Shown here piece by piece: positions 33,067 through 41,198 of a stretch of 41,198 nt of DNA (the stretch's first letter is position 1; each line of letters begins with the position of its first letter). Position numbers and translations under genes: made by a program. The stretch is from a virus, in the IMG/VR virus record IMGVR_UViG_3300017967_003269, positions 1 to 41,198 of that record; one strand, written 5' to 3'. The notes beneath the pieces were generated by a model, which worked only from the letters and a program-made list of their open reading frames with translations, made no database searches and had not been told where the DNA came from.

Positions 33067-36000
33067 ATGGCATTAGTATCACCAGGTGTACAGGTTAGCG
33101 TAGTAGACGAGAGTTTTTACACTCCCGCTGAACCAGGAACTGTACCAGTAATTTTTGTTGCATCGCAAGAGAACAAACTAAATGCTTCAGGATCAGGAAC
33201 AGCGATAGGTACACTAGCAGAAAATGCCGGTAAGCCTTATTTAATGACATCGCAACGTGACCTAGCTGAAACATTTGGCGACCCAGTTTTCCAAATTGAT
33301 GCAAGCAATAATCCAATTCACGGTTCAGAATTAAGTGAATACGGATTACAAGCAGCTTATTCATATTTAGGTGTAAGCAACAGAGCATGGGTTGTAAGAG
33401 CCGACATAGACTTAAAACAACTAGTTCCTCAATCATCAGTTCCAACAGCATTTCCAGATGCAGGAACATATTGGTTAGATACTGGTTCAAGTGCATTTGG
33501 TATCCAGGAATGGAATAATGCAAGTGAAACTATAACAGGCGGACAATCATTTACAACACAAACACCTATTGTTATTACAAGTCAATCAGACGTTATAGAT
33601 TACGAAAACGAAGATTATACACCACTAGGCTCAATTGGCTCAGTTGGAGATTATGCAGTCGTTGCTGTAACTACTCTTAACAAAGTTTGGTATAGAGCAA
33701 GCGCAGGTTGGGTTGAGCTAGGTTCAACTGCTTGGAAGGATGCCGTTCCAACTGTAGTTAGTAGCAAAACAAGTACAACATTTGGCGACGATTCAACAGA
33801 TGAAGGCTCAGACGTTTTTGTATTAAATGGAACTGTTATTACTGTTACTACTGGCGAAACTGTTACAGACATAGCAGCAACAATTAACGGACTATCAATT
33901 CCGGGTATAAGAGCAGCCGTAATAAGCGGAGAGATTGCATTTTACAATGATGGTAGTTCAACAACATCATTAGAGTTTGCAGCAGGTTCAAATGCATCTA
34001 CAGCGGTTTTAGAGTTCTTAAATATTGATGCAGGAACTTATTTAATTCCAGCAGTACAAATTAGTAAGCACACACAAATTCCAGACACATTTAAAGTAGG
34101 AACTGCATATAATGGCCGTCCAACAGGAAGTGTATGGCTTAAAACAACTACACCAAACGGTGGTGCTCGCTGGAGAGTTAGACAATGGAATGACGATACT
34201 AAATTATGGGATTCTATTGAAGCACCGATTTATCCAACAAATGAATCTGCTCTAGTTGAACTAGACAGAACAGGTGGCGGATCAAATTTACAAATAGGTG
34301 ATTTATATGTACAATCAAATGTTGCAGGAGACAGTGATCCGTTAGGTACATTTAAAATATTTAAAAGAGGCACAGTTGGAAATACTCAAGTTTCTTCACA
34401 ACCAATTACACTATCAAACTTCACAGATGGTGAAACTTACAAAATGTTAATTACTGCAACTTCACCAGGTTCAGCAGTGTTCAGCAGCGATGTTCCAGGA
34501 CTAATTGAAGTTGAAGCACAGTCAACAGCAGCTGATACTGCTATTGCTATTGCAGCAGCAATTACAAGTGCAAACATTCCGTATGTAAGTGCATCAGTTG
34601 ATGAAAACAATGCAGTTGTTATTAAACATAGCCAAGGCGGCGAAATGAAATTTGTTGATGTTGCAAGTAGTTTTGCGCCAATGCTTACTGCATTAGGTAT
34701 TAGTACTTCAACACGCTTTGTATCAGACGAACCAGGAATTGATAATTCATTAGGTAATCCTGTTCAGTACAGAGTAAGTAATTGGGAAGTACTAAGTTAC
34801 ACAGCATCAGAAAACGAACCAACAAATACTGCCGAAACAGGAACACTATGGTATAACTCAATTGTTGATGAAGTTGACATTATGATCAATGACGGTAACA
34901 AATGGGTTGGATATAGACATCCGGACAGCCCAGTTTATTCATTAAGCAATAGCACAGATGCTAACGGGCCTATTGTAAGTGCATCACAACCAACTACACA
35001 ATCAGATGGTAGTAGTGCATTAGTAGAAGGCGATTTATGGATTGACACTTCAGACTTAGAAAACTATCCAGTAATTTACAAATATCGTAAAAGTACTGAT
35101 CGTTGGATTTTAGTAGACAACGGTGATCAAACAACAGAAAACGGTATTGTTTTTGCAGATGCACGTTATGGGTCAAGTGGAGCAACAGGAAACACAGCAG
35201 CAGATATTACAGATTTGCTTGCAGTAAATTATGTAGATCCTGATTGTCCAGATCCAGCATTGTATCCAAGCGGAACATTGCTATTCAATACACGCAGAAG
35301 TGGATTTAATGTTAAGCGTTTCGAAAAGAATTATGTTGATACAACAGACGTTAACTTACGCTTTGGTGACGAATCGATGGTAAACTATGCTGCTGATCGT
35401 TGGGTAACTGAAAGTGCAAACAATGTAGATGGTTCAGGCAGCTTTGGGCGCAACGCACAGCGTAAAGTTGTTGTACAAAAACTACAAGCAGTTGTTAATT
35501 CAAACGACGAAATACGCAACGAAGATGCACGTAGATTTAACTTAATATCTTGCCCAGGTTATCCAGAACTAATTGGCGAACTAGTAACACTTAACGCTGA
35601 TAGAGGATTAACAGCATTTGTAGTTGGCGATTCGCCAGCAAGATTAACACCAGATGCTACTTCATTAAATGAATGGGCAACAAACGTTCGTGCAGCAGTA
35701 GAAGACAATGACGATGGTCTTGTTACTAATGACGAATATTTAGGTGTGTTTTATCCATGGGGCTTTACAAGCGACAACTTTGGTAACAATGTTGTTGTTC
35801 CGCCAAGCCACATGATGCTAAGAACTATTGCACTAAGTGACCAAGTTAGCTATCCATGGTTTGCACCAGCAGGTACAAGACGTGGCGGCATTAACAATGC
35901 AAGTTCAACTGGCTTTATTAACAGCGAAGGAGAATTTGTAAGCACACCACTAAATGAAGGACAAAGAGATACATTATATGCACAAGGTGTAAACCCAATT

Positions 36001-36390
36001 ACGTTTATTACAGGTGCAGGACTTGTTAACTTTGGACAGAAAACTCGTGCTAGAGGCGCAAGTTCGCTAGACAGAATTAACGTTGCAAGATTAGTAGTTT
36101 ATTTACGTAGCCAACTTAATCAACTTGCGAAGCCATATATCTTTGAACCAAATGATAAAATCACACGTGATGAAATCAAAGGACAAGTTGAAAGTTTACT
36201 ACTTGAACTTGTTGGCCAAAGAGCACTATTTGACTTCTTAGTTGTGTGCGATGAAACTAACAACACTCCAGCAAGAATTGATCGTAATGAACTATATGTA
36301 GACATTGCTATTGAACCTGTTAAGAGTATTGAGTTTATCTACATTCCACTACGCTTGAAAAATACAGGCGAAATAAGTGGTGAAGCGTAA
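33067..36390 (+). CDS. gp18: Tail sheath protein gp18
   Basis: Start at the ATG at 33067 (1107 aa, MALVSPGVQVSVVDESFY) after CAGGAG; a TTG at 33019 extends the frame but has no support. The N-terminal SPGVQVSVVDESFYTPAEPG and the C-terminal half (NLISCPGYPELIGELV, YPWFAPAGTRRGGINNASS, INVARLVVYLRSQLNQLAKP, FLVVCDETNNTPARID, KSIEFIYIPLRL) are diagnostic of T4-type contractile sheaths. T4 gp18 has 659 residues. The excess lies mainly in the middle (residues ~130-700), where several small Gly/Trp modules occur (GTYWLDTG near 132, GSVWLKTT near 354, GTLWYNS near 592, GDLWIDTS near 655). These probably form outward-facing domains on the sheath. Confidence 0.93.
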   Translation: MALVSPGVQVSVVDESFYTPAEPGTVPVIFVASQENKLNASGSGTAIGTLAENAGKPYLMTSQRDLAETFGDPVFQIDASNNPIHGSELSEYGLQAAYSYLGVSNRAWVVRADIDLKQLVPQSSVPTAFPDAGTYWLDTGSSAFGIQEWNNASETITGGQSFTTQTPIVITSQSDVIDYENEDYTPLGSIGSVGDYAVVAVTTLNKVWYRASAGWVELGSTAWKDAVPTVVSSKTSTTFGDDSTDEGSDVFVLNGTVITVTTGETVTDIAATINGLSIPGIRAAVISGEIAFYNDGSSTTSLEFAAGSNASTAVLEFLNIDAGTYLIPAVQISKHTQIPDTFKVGTAYNGRPTGSVWLKTTTPNGGARWRVRQWNDDTKLWDSIEAPIYPTNESALVELDRTGGGSNLQIGDLYVQSNVAGDSDPLGTFKIFKRGTVGNTQVSSQPITLSNFTDGETYKMLITATSPGSAVFSSDVPGLIEVEAQSTAADTAIAIAAAITSANIPYVSASVDENNAVVIKHSQGGEMKFVDVASSFAPMLTALGISTSTRFVSDEPGIDNSLGNPVQYRVSNWEVLSYTASENEPTNTAETGTLWYNSIVDEVDIMINDGNKWVGYRHPDSPVYSLSNSTDANGPIVSASQPTTQSDGSSALVEGDLWIDTSDLENYPVIYKYRKSTDRWILVDNGDQTTENGIVFADARYGSSGATGNTAADITDLLAVNYVDPDCPDPALYPSGTLLFNTRRSGFNVKRFEKNYVDTTDVNLRFGDESMVNYAADRWVTESANNVDGSGSFGRNAQRKVVVQKLQAVVNSNDEIRNEDARRFNLISCPGYPELIGELVTLNADRGLTAFVVGDSPARLTPDATSLNEWATNVRAAVEDNDDGLVTNDEYLGVFYPWGFTSDNFGNNVVVPPSHMMLRTIALSDQVSYPWFAPAGTRRGGINNASSTGFINSEGEFVSTPLNEGQRDTLYAQGVNPITFITGAGLVNFGQKTRARGASSLDRINVARLVVYLRSQLNQLAKPYIFEPNDKITRDEIKGQVESLLLELVGQRALFDFLVVCDETNNTPARIDRNELYVDIAIEPVKSIEFIYIPLRLKNTGEISGEA

Positions 36391-36391
36391 T

Positions 36392-36399
36392 GATAAATA
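36392..36399 (+). promoter_or_regulatory. Late promoter octamer GATAAATA for gp19
   Basis: GATAAATA 1 nt after the gp18 stop and 23 nt before the gp19 ATG; Shine-Dalgarno AGGAG at 36410-36414. It allows the tube to be transcribed independently of the sheath. Confidence 0.68.
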
Positions 36400-36422
36400 C
36401 TATTGAACTAGGAGCAAATTAA

Positions 36423-37049
36423 ATGGCAATCTCATCATTATCAAAAATTACAGTTCCACTAGCAAGCGGCGACAGTGCCGCTAGCCAGGGTCTGTTGATG
36501 CCGAAGCTCCAGTACCGCTTTAGGGTGTCGCTGGAAAACTTTGGAGTTTCAACACCAACAACGGAACTTACAAAACAAGTTGTTGACGTAACTCGTCCGA
36601 CAGTTGCATTTGAGCCAATGGAAATACATGCGTATAACTCAAAAGCATACTTAGCAGGTAAGCACACATGGTCACCGATTACACTAAACTTACGTGAAGA
36701 CGTGAACAATGCTGTACAAAAACTTGTTGGCGAACAGCTACAGAAACAATTCGACTTTATGGAGCAGTCAAGCCCGGTTTCAGGACAAGATTATAAATTT
36801 ACAACACGTATTGAAATCTTAGATGGTGGTAACGGAGTTTATACACCAAATGTACTTGAAACATTTGAACTATACGGATGCTTTATTACAAATGCTAACT
36901 ACAACACACTAGCATATCAAAATAATGAACCAGTTACAGTTACATTAGAAGTCCAATACGACAACGCAATCCAAACAGATGCTGATGGTGGTATTGGTGT
37001 TGCTGTACCGAGGGGCAGCGGTAGTTTAATTACCGGCGGCGGCGCATAA
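36423..37049 (+). CDS. gp19: Tail tube protein gp19
   Basis: 208 residues. The order LQYRFRVSLENFG, TELTKQVVDVTRPTVAFEPM, IHAYNSKAYLAGKHTWSPIT, LREDVNNAVQKLVGEQLQKQ, FELYGCFITNANYNTLAYQN and VTVTLEVQYDNAIQ matches T4-type gp19, which stacks in hexamers to form the inner tube. It follows gp18 as in other T4-like genomes. Good ribosome-binding site. A strong terminator follows, which probably makes it an independently abundant message. Confidence 0.93.
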   Translation: MAISSLSKITVPLASGDSAASQGLLMPKLQYRFRVSLENFGVSTPTTELTKQVVDVTRPTVAFEPMEIHAYNSKAYLAGKHTWSPITLNLREDVNNAVQKLVGEQLQKQFDFMEQSSPVSGQDYKFTTRIEILDGGNGVYTPNVLETFELYGCFITNANYNTLAYQNNEPVTVTLEVQYDNAIQTDADGGIGVAVPRGSGSLITGGGA

Positions 37050-37064
37050 AAAATATCTTTATTT

Positions 37065-37092
37065 AAAAAGGGGCTCTTAGAGCTCCTTTTTT
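37065..37092 (+). terminator. Rho-independent terminator after gp19
   Basis: GGGGCTC (37070-37076) pairs with GAGCTCC (37080-37086) across TTA, with one G-T pair, then TTTTTT (37087-37092). An A run precedes the stem, so it may also work on the other strand. Confidence 0.85.
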
Positions 37093-37117
37093 ATTATCTA
37101 CATACATAATAATATTA

Positions 37118-37125
37118 GATAAATA
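37118..37125 (+). promoter_or_regulatory. Late promoter octamer GATAAATA, 5 nt before an ATG
   Basis: GATAAATA, then TTTGT, then ATG at 37131, directly after the gp19 terminator. No Shine-Dalgarno is present. Same geometry as gp14, predicting a leaderless late mRNA. Confidence 0.68.
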
Positions 37126-37130
37126 TTTGT

Positions 37131-38369
37131 ATGAGTACTAACGCTTTTCGAGATAGCCTTGGAGGAAAACAAGACGGCATTACATTGCTTGATTACAACC
37201 ATGCGGCTAGATTATATACAAATCAAAATTTTAAATTTGCTCCTAAAACAAAGTTTCTTTATCATTGTTGGTTTGGAATCGATCCTGGGGTTAAAGATAT
37301 TAATCCAGGATTAATAGAGAAATATAATACTGAAATAGGACTACTAGTTAAACAAGCAGATTTGCCTAGATTTACAGCAAATGTTGAAACTAAAAAGAAA
37401 TATAATAGAACTAAGCATATTCAAACAAGTATTCAATATCAGCCAATAACACTTACATTTCATGACGATAATCACGGTGTTACTACTGCTTTGTTAGAAG
37501 CATATTATAGATGGTATTACGCAGACGGCTGGCATGCTAGTCAGCCTGGAGCATTTAACAAAGCAGGCGACGGAGATAACACTTATAAGAGCAGAGAAAG
37601 AAACCAATTTCGTTTTGGATTAGATAATAATTTAAGTGTTCCGTTTTTTAAAAGAATACAGTTATCTCAAATTGCAAGAACTCAATACACAACTTACACA
37701 TTAGTAAATCCGATTATTACAAATTGGGAACATGATTCTGTTGATAATTCCGATGGCAGCGGCATGATGCAAAATACTATTACAGTACAATACGAAGCAG
37801 TGCATTATAGTAGAGGTACTGTTCAAGTAGGACCCGATGGCGATCCTATAGCATTTGGATTTGCACACTATGACTCTTTTCCAAGTCCACTAGCTAATAT
37901 TAATACAACAACACAATTAGATCCAAATGATGTATCAGTTAGAACACCGCCTGCTTCATTTGAAACTAATATTGGTAATAGAACAGAAGGGACTAATACG
38001 TTTCCGACATCAGTAAGCAATCCTTTGCTTAGTAGCATTTCTACAGTAACAAATACAGACGACATTGGAGGTATAAGTGATATAATTATACCTAAAACAC
38101 AAGGTGCCGATGGCGCACAAAACATTGTATCTTCTTCACCGACTACAATTACAACAAATAGTACAGCAGCCAGAAATGTAAATGTAACAGCGCAATCATT
38201 ACAAAATAATCCTGCAAAATTAGATTCGTTAGCAATACAACAATTTAAAGGTACTTTCTTAAGCACTGGTGGTAATGGAATAAATGATTTAATTAGTGCT
38301 TGGAATGCACTTCCTGAAACAGAAAAAGAAGCATACAGAAAAGAAGTCTTAGAAGGTACAAGACAATGA
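37131..38369 (+). CDS. Tail-tube-fold virion protein, possibly baseplate/tube-initiator type (412 aa)
   Basis: 412 residues. Residues ~60-150 (FLYHCWFGIDPG, GLLVKQADLPRFTANVETKK, YNRTKHIQTSIQYQPITLTF, LLEAYYRWYYADGW) and ~180-245 (FFKRIQLSQIARTQYTTYTL, NPIITNWEHDSVD, ITVQYEAVHYS) follow the pattern of gp19-like tube domains also found in T4 gp48 and gp54. The last ~160 residues are low-complexity Ser/Thr/Asn, then a short helix (ETEKEAYRKEVLEG). Being next to gp19, it may cap or start the tube at the baseplate; I cannot decide between gp48- and gp54-like. It overlaps the next gene by 4 nt. The transcript is probably leaderless. Confidence 0.72.
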   Translation: MSTNAFRDSLGGKQDGITLLDYNHAARLYTNQNFKFAPKTKFLYHCWFGIDPGVKDINPGLIEKYNTEIGLLVKQADLPRFTANVETKKKYNRTKHIQTSIQYQPITLTFHDDNHGVTTALLEAYYRWYYADGWHASQPGAFNKAGDGDNTYKSRERNQFRFGLDNNLSVPFFKRIQLSQIARTQYTTYTLVNPIITNWEHDSVDNSDGSGMMQNTITVQYEAVHYSRGTVQVGPDGDPIAFGFAHYDSFPSPLANINTTTQLDPNDVSVRTPPASFETNIGNRTEGTNTFPTSVSNPLLSSISTVTNTDDIGGISDIIIPKTQGADGAQNIVSSSPTTITTNSTAARNVNVTAQSLQNNPAKLDSLAIQQFKGTFLSTGGNGINDLISAWNALPETEKEAYRKEVLEGTRQ

Positions 38370-38836
38370 GTAGTAGTTTACCAATAAACATATCTAAAAA
38401 AACTGATGCTAGAACTAATTTGTATTTTGACACTTATTATTCTAGAGTATTAAACTTAGCAGACAATGATCTAAATACTGTTGTTGCATTTTTTGAAACA
38501 CAAGGTTTTGAAAGATCAGCAGCAATAGCAGTTAGTAATGTTTTATTACAACAAGCAAAAAATGAAAATATAAAAATTTTTAAATTGTTAGATACGCTTA
38601 AAAAGTATAGCGGAACACAGTTAAGTTCTGTAGTTGCTGAAATTTTAAATTATGATAGAAAAAGAACTAGTGTTATAGGTTATCGAAAAGAACGAAGAAT
38701 AGCAACATTTGAATCTAGAAATATAATCGAAGGCAATCCAATTAATTTTACAACTGATGAAATTACAAGTGATAAAGATCTTAGTAGTACAGAAACTACG
38801 TTGGATAGCGAGCTAGTAACTATAGACGGAGAATAG
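38366..38836 (+). CDS. Protein of unknown function, probably a virion/baseplate component (156 aa)
   Basis: 156 residues, starting in an ATGA overlap with the preceding gene. Polar and mainly helical in appearance: TDARTNLYFDTYYSRVLNLA, VVAFFETQGFERSAAIAVSN, LLQQAKNENIKIFKLLDTLK, then a basic patch YDRKRTSVIGYRKERRI and an acidic end. No motif that I recognise. Tight coupling to a tail-tube-like gene and a fibre-like gene suggests a small tail or baseplate part or a chaperone. Confidence 0.68.
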   Translation: MSSSLPINISKKTDARTNLYFDTYYSRVLNLADNDLNTVVAFFETQGFERSAAIAVSNVLLQQAKNENIKIFKLLDTLKKYSGTQLSSVVAEILNYDRKRTSVIGYRKERRIATFESRNIIEGNPINFTTDEITSDKDLSSTETTLDSELVTIDGE

Positions 38837-38840
38837 CACA

Positions 38841-40187
38841 ATGGCTAAAGAAATACTTAATAGAGGGGTTAATCCAAACGATGGATCTGGAGATTCTTTA
38901 AGAAATGCATCAAATAAAATTAACCTTAATTTTGATGAAATATACAATACAATAGGTAATGGATCTACACTATTGTCAGATGACATAGATTTTGGATCTA
39001 ATAAAATTTATTATAGAAATACTGTAGAAACACGTAGCGATTTAAATAGTATTTCTCCATCTACTTACATGGGTATGATAATGCATGTGCATGATGAAGG
39101 TGCATTATATTTTGCTCATGCCGGTGGCTGGCACAAACTACTACTAGATACCTCTGAAGTTACTCCTTCTAACTATAATTCACCATTGTCTGCATCAGCG
39201 TTTTCAGGATCATTTGATGATTTAGAAAATCGTCCAACAATTCCGACTAGTATATTAAATTTAGGAATATCCGACGGATTAGCAGGACAGTTTTTAAAAA
39301 CAGACGGCTTTGGGAATTTTTCATTTGCAGTACCGCCGGCAGGAAGTTATAATGATTTGTCTGATTTACCTGTTTTGTTTAGCGGAAGCTATAACGATTT
39401 AACAGATACTCCTGATTTAAGTGTATTTCAATTAGCAGCAGAAGCGTTTGATGGAGATTATTTTAGTTTAACAGGACGTCCTGTTATTCCAGGTGACGTT
39501 AACGAATTAGAAGACACTGACAACTTACTAGCAGGCTTTAGCGGCGATTATAACGACTTAATTAACAAACCAAACTTTGCAACAGAATCGTTTGTGTTAG
39601 GTCAAGGATTTGCAACACAATCATTTGTAACGGGACAAGGATATCTAACTCCGGGAGATTTGTCATCTTTTGCAACACAATCATTTGTGTTAAGTCAAGG
39701 ATTTATTACTTCAGAAACAGACAGTCAAACACTTACATTAGCAGGAACTGATTTATCAATTAGTAACGGCAATACTGTTGACTTATCGGGTATTGTAGGC
39801 GATACTGTAGGTAATTTTAGTTTTGCTGCAAGTGTAATTGATACAGACGATTCTAGTGCAATTACAGTTACTCCTTCTATGATTATGAGTAGCGATTTAA
39901 CTGTTGAAAATGATTTAGTTGTTAACAACAAATTTACAGTGAATGGCGAAATAACAACAGCAGGTACAGGTGCTCCTGAATTGTTTTCAGAATCTAACAT
40001 TTTACTAACAGCTAGTACAAGAGTTGAAGTAACACAAAGTCCATTTAAACTTGCAAATTTTACAAACGCACAAAGAGATGCACTAACTGCTGAAAACGGA
40101 GATATGATCTATAACACAGATGACAATAGGTTCCAAGTTTATCAAAACGGTACTTGGTTAAGATTAGATACAAGCCCAATAGTATAA
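38841..40187 (+). CDS. Fibre-like virion protein with SYNDL repeats (448 aa)
   Basis: ATG with GGAG upstream. The N-terminus (LNRGVNPNDGSGDSLRNASN, KINLNFDEIYNTIG) is a common head of marine T4-like fibre or structural proteins. Then comes a module MGMIMHVHDEGALYFAHAGG ending in WHKLLL. Five copies of a (S/D)YxDLxxxP element follow (SFDDLENRPTI, SYNDLSDLPV, SYNDLTDTPD, DYFSLTGRPVI, DYNDLINKPN), then FATQSFV..QGF repeats, a beta stretch, and a final GDMIYNTDDNRFQVYQNGTW module. I infer a trimeric short fibre or baseplate-decorating protein. Confidence 0.8.
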   Translation: MAKEILNRGVNPNDGSGDSLRNASNKINLNFDEIYNTIGNGSTLLSDDIDFGSNKIYYRNTVETRSDLNSISPSTYMGMIMHVHDEGALYFAHAGGWHKLLLDTSEVTPSNYNSPLSASAFSGSFDDLENRPTIPTSILNLGISDGLAGQFLKTDGFGNFSFAVPPAGSYNDLSDLPVLFSGSYNDLTDTPDLSVFQLAAEAFDGDYFSLTGRPVIPGDVNELEDTDNLLAGFSGDYNDLINKPNFATESFVLGQGFATQSFVTGQGYLTPGDLSSFATQSFVLSQGFITSETDSQTLTLAGTDLSISNGNTVDLSGIVGDTVGNFSFAASVIDTDDSSAITVTPSMIMSSDLTVENDLVVNNKFTVNGEITTAGTGAPELFSESNILLTASTRVEVTQSPFKLANFTNAQRDALTAENGDMIYNTDDNRFQVYQNGTWLRLDTSPIV

Positions 40188-40196
40188 GGAAACATT

Positions 40197-41198
40197 ATGT
40201 CAGAAAACTATTATGCTATAGGAACACATACAGCAGAGCAATTTAATGAAGTACACAATGAATTGTGTAATCCTGGATCTTCAATAGAAGCTATTCCGGT
40301 AAGAGAAGTTGAGTGTACAGATCATGTAGAACATAGTCCAACTAGAGGAATATTTTTATTAACTGATGAAGAAGCAGAATTATTAAAAAACGATTCAAGA
40401 ATACAATTTATTAATTTAGATTTTAAACATAACAAAGATTTGTATAATGTTCCAGAAGACGACTTACTTTTTGAAAATCCAACAATATATCAACGTTATG
40501 AACAAGCATACGAAAACGCTCAAATATGGTACGGTAATGGAAATTTTAATACTAACGCATTAAATAGAAATACCAGTCAGTTATTAAGACTAACAGAAAA
40601 AGTCAGTCCGTGGTTACAAAATGGTAATAACGATAGCACTATTATAGATAGTGCTATACCTACACACGGTGCAGGAGAAGATGTTGATGTTATTGTTTGC
40701 GATAACGGATGTTGGTTTGGTCATGTAGAATTTATTAACAGAGGAGTTACAAATGCTGTTAATCCTGTAAATTATAAAGGCGGAAATGTATTGCCTGGAA
40801 ATGGCTACTGTGATTTACTCGATATTGTATTTGATTCTCCGTACTATATTGATCCAGAATGGTTTGATGCTGATCCAACTAGATTAGAAACTCGTTGGGA
40901 CGGCACTATTGTTCCAACCGAAACAGCAGCACGAGCATGGTGGGAACAAACAAATCAACGTTCTCCGCAGTTTGCAGAATTTGGATCAATACAAATAGAA
41001 AACCTATATACTCGTACAGGTAATAACGGTAACAATAATTCATATCCTACTACTGCATCTGGAACTCATGGAACCCAATGTGCAGGTTTAACATATGGTA
41101 GAACTCAAGGTTGGGCATATAATGCTAACAAGTGGCATCTTAATCATATCGGCGGCGGCAGAGTAGACTGGGATGTAGGATTTGATATACAAAAAATA
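40197..41198 (+). CDS. Subtilisin-like (S8) protease-domain protein, 3' end cut by window edge
   Basis: The frame opens at ATG 40197-40199 after AAGGA and stays open to the last base (334 codons seen). Residues ~45-80 (RGIFLLTDEEAELLKNDSRI then FINLDF) resemble an inhibitor I9-type propeptide. At ~163-178 DVIVCDNGCWFGHVEF has the subtilase Asp-box form (hydrophobic, Asp169-x-Gly, His-x-Glu-Phe). At ~287-297 SGTHGTQCAGLTYG is the His box, with His291 and a Cys-Ala-Gly as in kexin-like members. The Ser box would lie beyond the window. About 110 residues between the boxes hold an unusual insertion. It sits in a virion-gene transcript, so it may be a maturation protease or a host-surface protease carried on the tail. 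Confidence 0.75.
   Translation, partial: MSENYYAIGTHTAEQFNEVHNELCNPGSSIEAIPVREVECTDHVEHSPTRGIFLLTDEEAELLKNDSRIQFINLDFKHNKDLYNVPEDDLLFENPTIYQRYEQAYENAQIWYGNGNFNTNALNRNTSQLLRLTEKVSPWLQNGNNDSTIIDSAIPTHGAGEDVDVIVCDNGCWFGHVEFINRGVTNAVNPVNYKGGNVLPGNGYCDLLDIVFDSPYYIDPEWFDADPTRLETRWDGTIVPTETAARAWWEQTNQRSPQFAEFGSIQIENLYTRTGNNGNNNSYPTTASGTHGTQCAGLTYGRTQGWAYNANKWHLNHIGGGRVDWDVGFDIQKI

Overview
The window reads as about 41 kb of the structural half of a large, AT-rich T4-like (contractile-tailed) marine phage genome, not a bacterial chromosome. Neck proteins gp13 and gp14, the tail completion protein gp15, tail sheath gp18 and tail tube gp19 are recognisable by sequence. They carry the long insertions typical of marine T4-like phages of cyanobacteria or SAR11. 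The host cannot be fixed from the sequence. Nearly every base is coding, there are no tRNAs, and no gene-free stretch exceeds about 120 bases.

Layout. (1) 2-17055, + strand: two tandem, paralogous giant virion proteins. The first is cut by the left edge. The second, 3740 residues, carries seven CBM5/12-like repeats and about ten copies of a ~150-residue Cys-x-Arg-Asp repeat. (2) 17072-21319, +: a small virion protein, a fibre with an intact self-cleaving S74 chaperone, a remarkable protein with 37 cysteines in 287 residues, and an acidic unknown. A rho-independent terminator follows. (3) 21439-24822, +: a GT9-type glycosyltransferase, a carbamoyltransferase and a 2OG-Fe(II) oxygenase behind a T4-type late promoter. 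(4) 24791-27818, - strand: gmhB, a cupin, hldD and hldE, which is most of an ADP-heptose pathway, behind a near-consensus sigma-70 promoter. (5) 27845-30817, -: NUDIX hydrolase, gp15 and gp14. (6) 30864-32065, +: gp13 and two small ORFs. (7) 32128-32953: a P-loop kinase-like gene with a perfect sigma-70 promoter, overlapped tail-to-tail by an HNH-like zinc protein. (8) 33067-41198, +: gp18, gp19, a terminator, a tail-tube-like protein, a small unknown, a fibre-like protein, and a gene cut by the right edge that shows an I9-like propeptide plus the Asp and His motifs of a subtilisin-family protease.

How it fits together. Virion genes are mostly served by a T4-like late promoter octamer (consensus close to GATAAATA; nine copies listed). 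In three or four genes the octamer sits only 4-5 nt before the ATG, which predicts leaderless late transcripts. The sugar block appears split in time: the heptose donor is made from a host-type (early) promoter, and the transferase and carbamoylation genes come from a late promoter. The most interesting system is this phage-encoded heptose synthesis, transfer and carbamoylation set, flanked by tail-fibre genes. It could decorate the virion or remodel the host surface. The Cys-rich Gly_rich-type adhesin and the virion-associated subtilase are the next most unusual elements.
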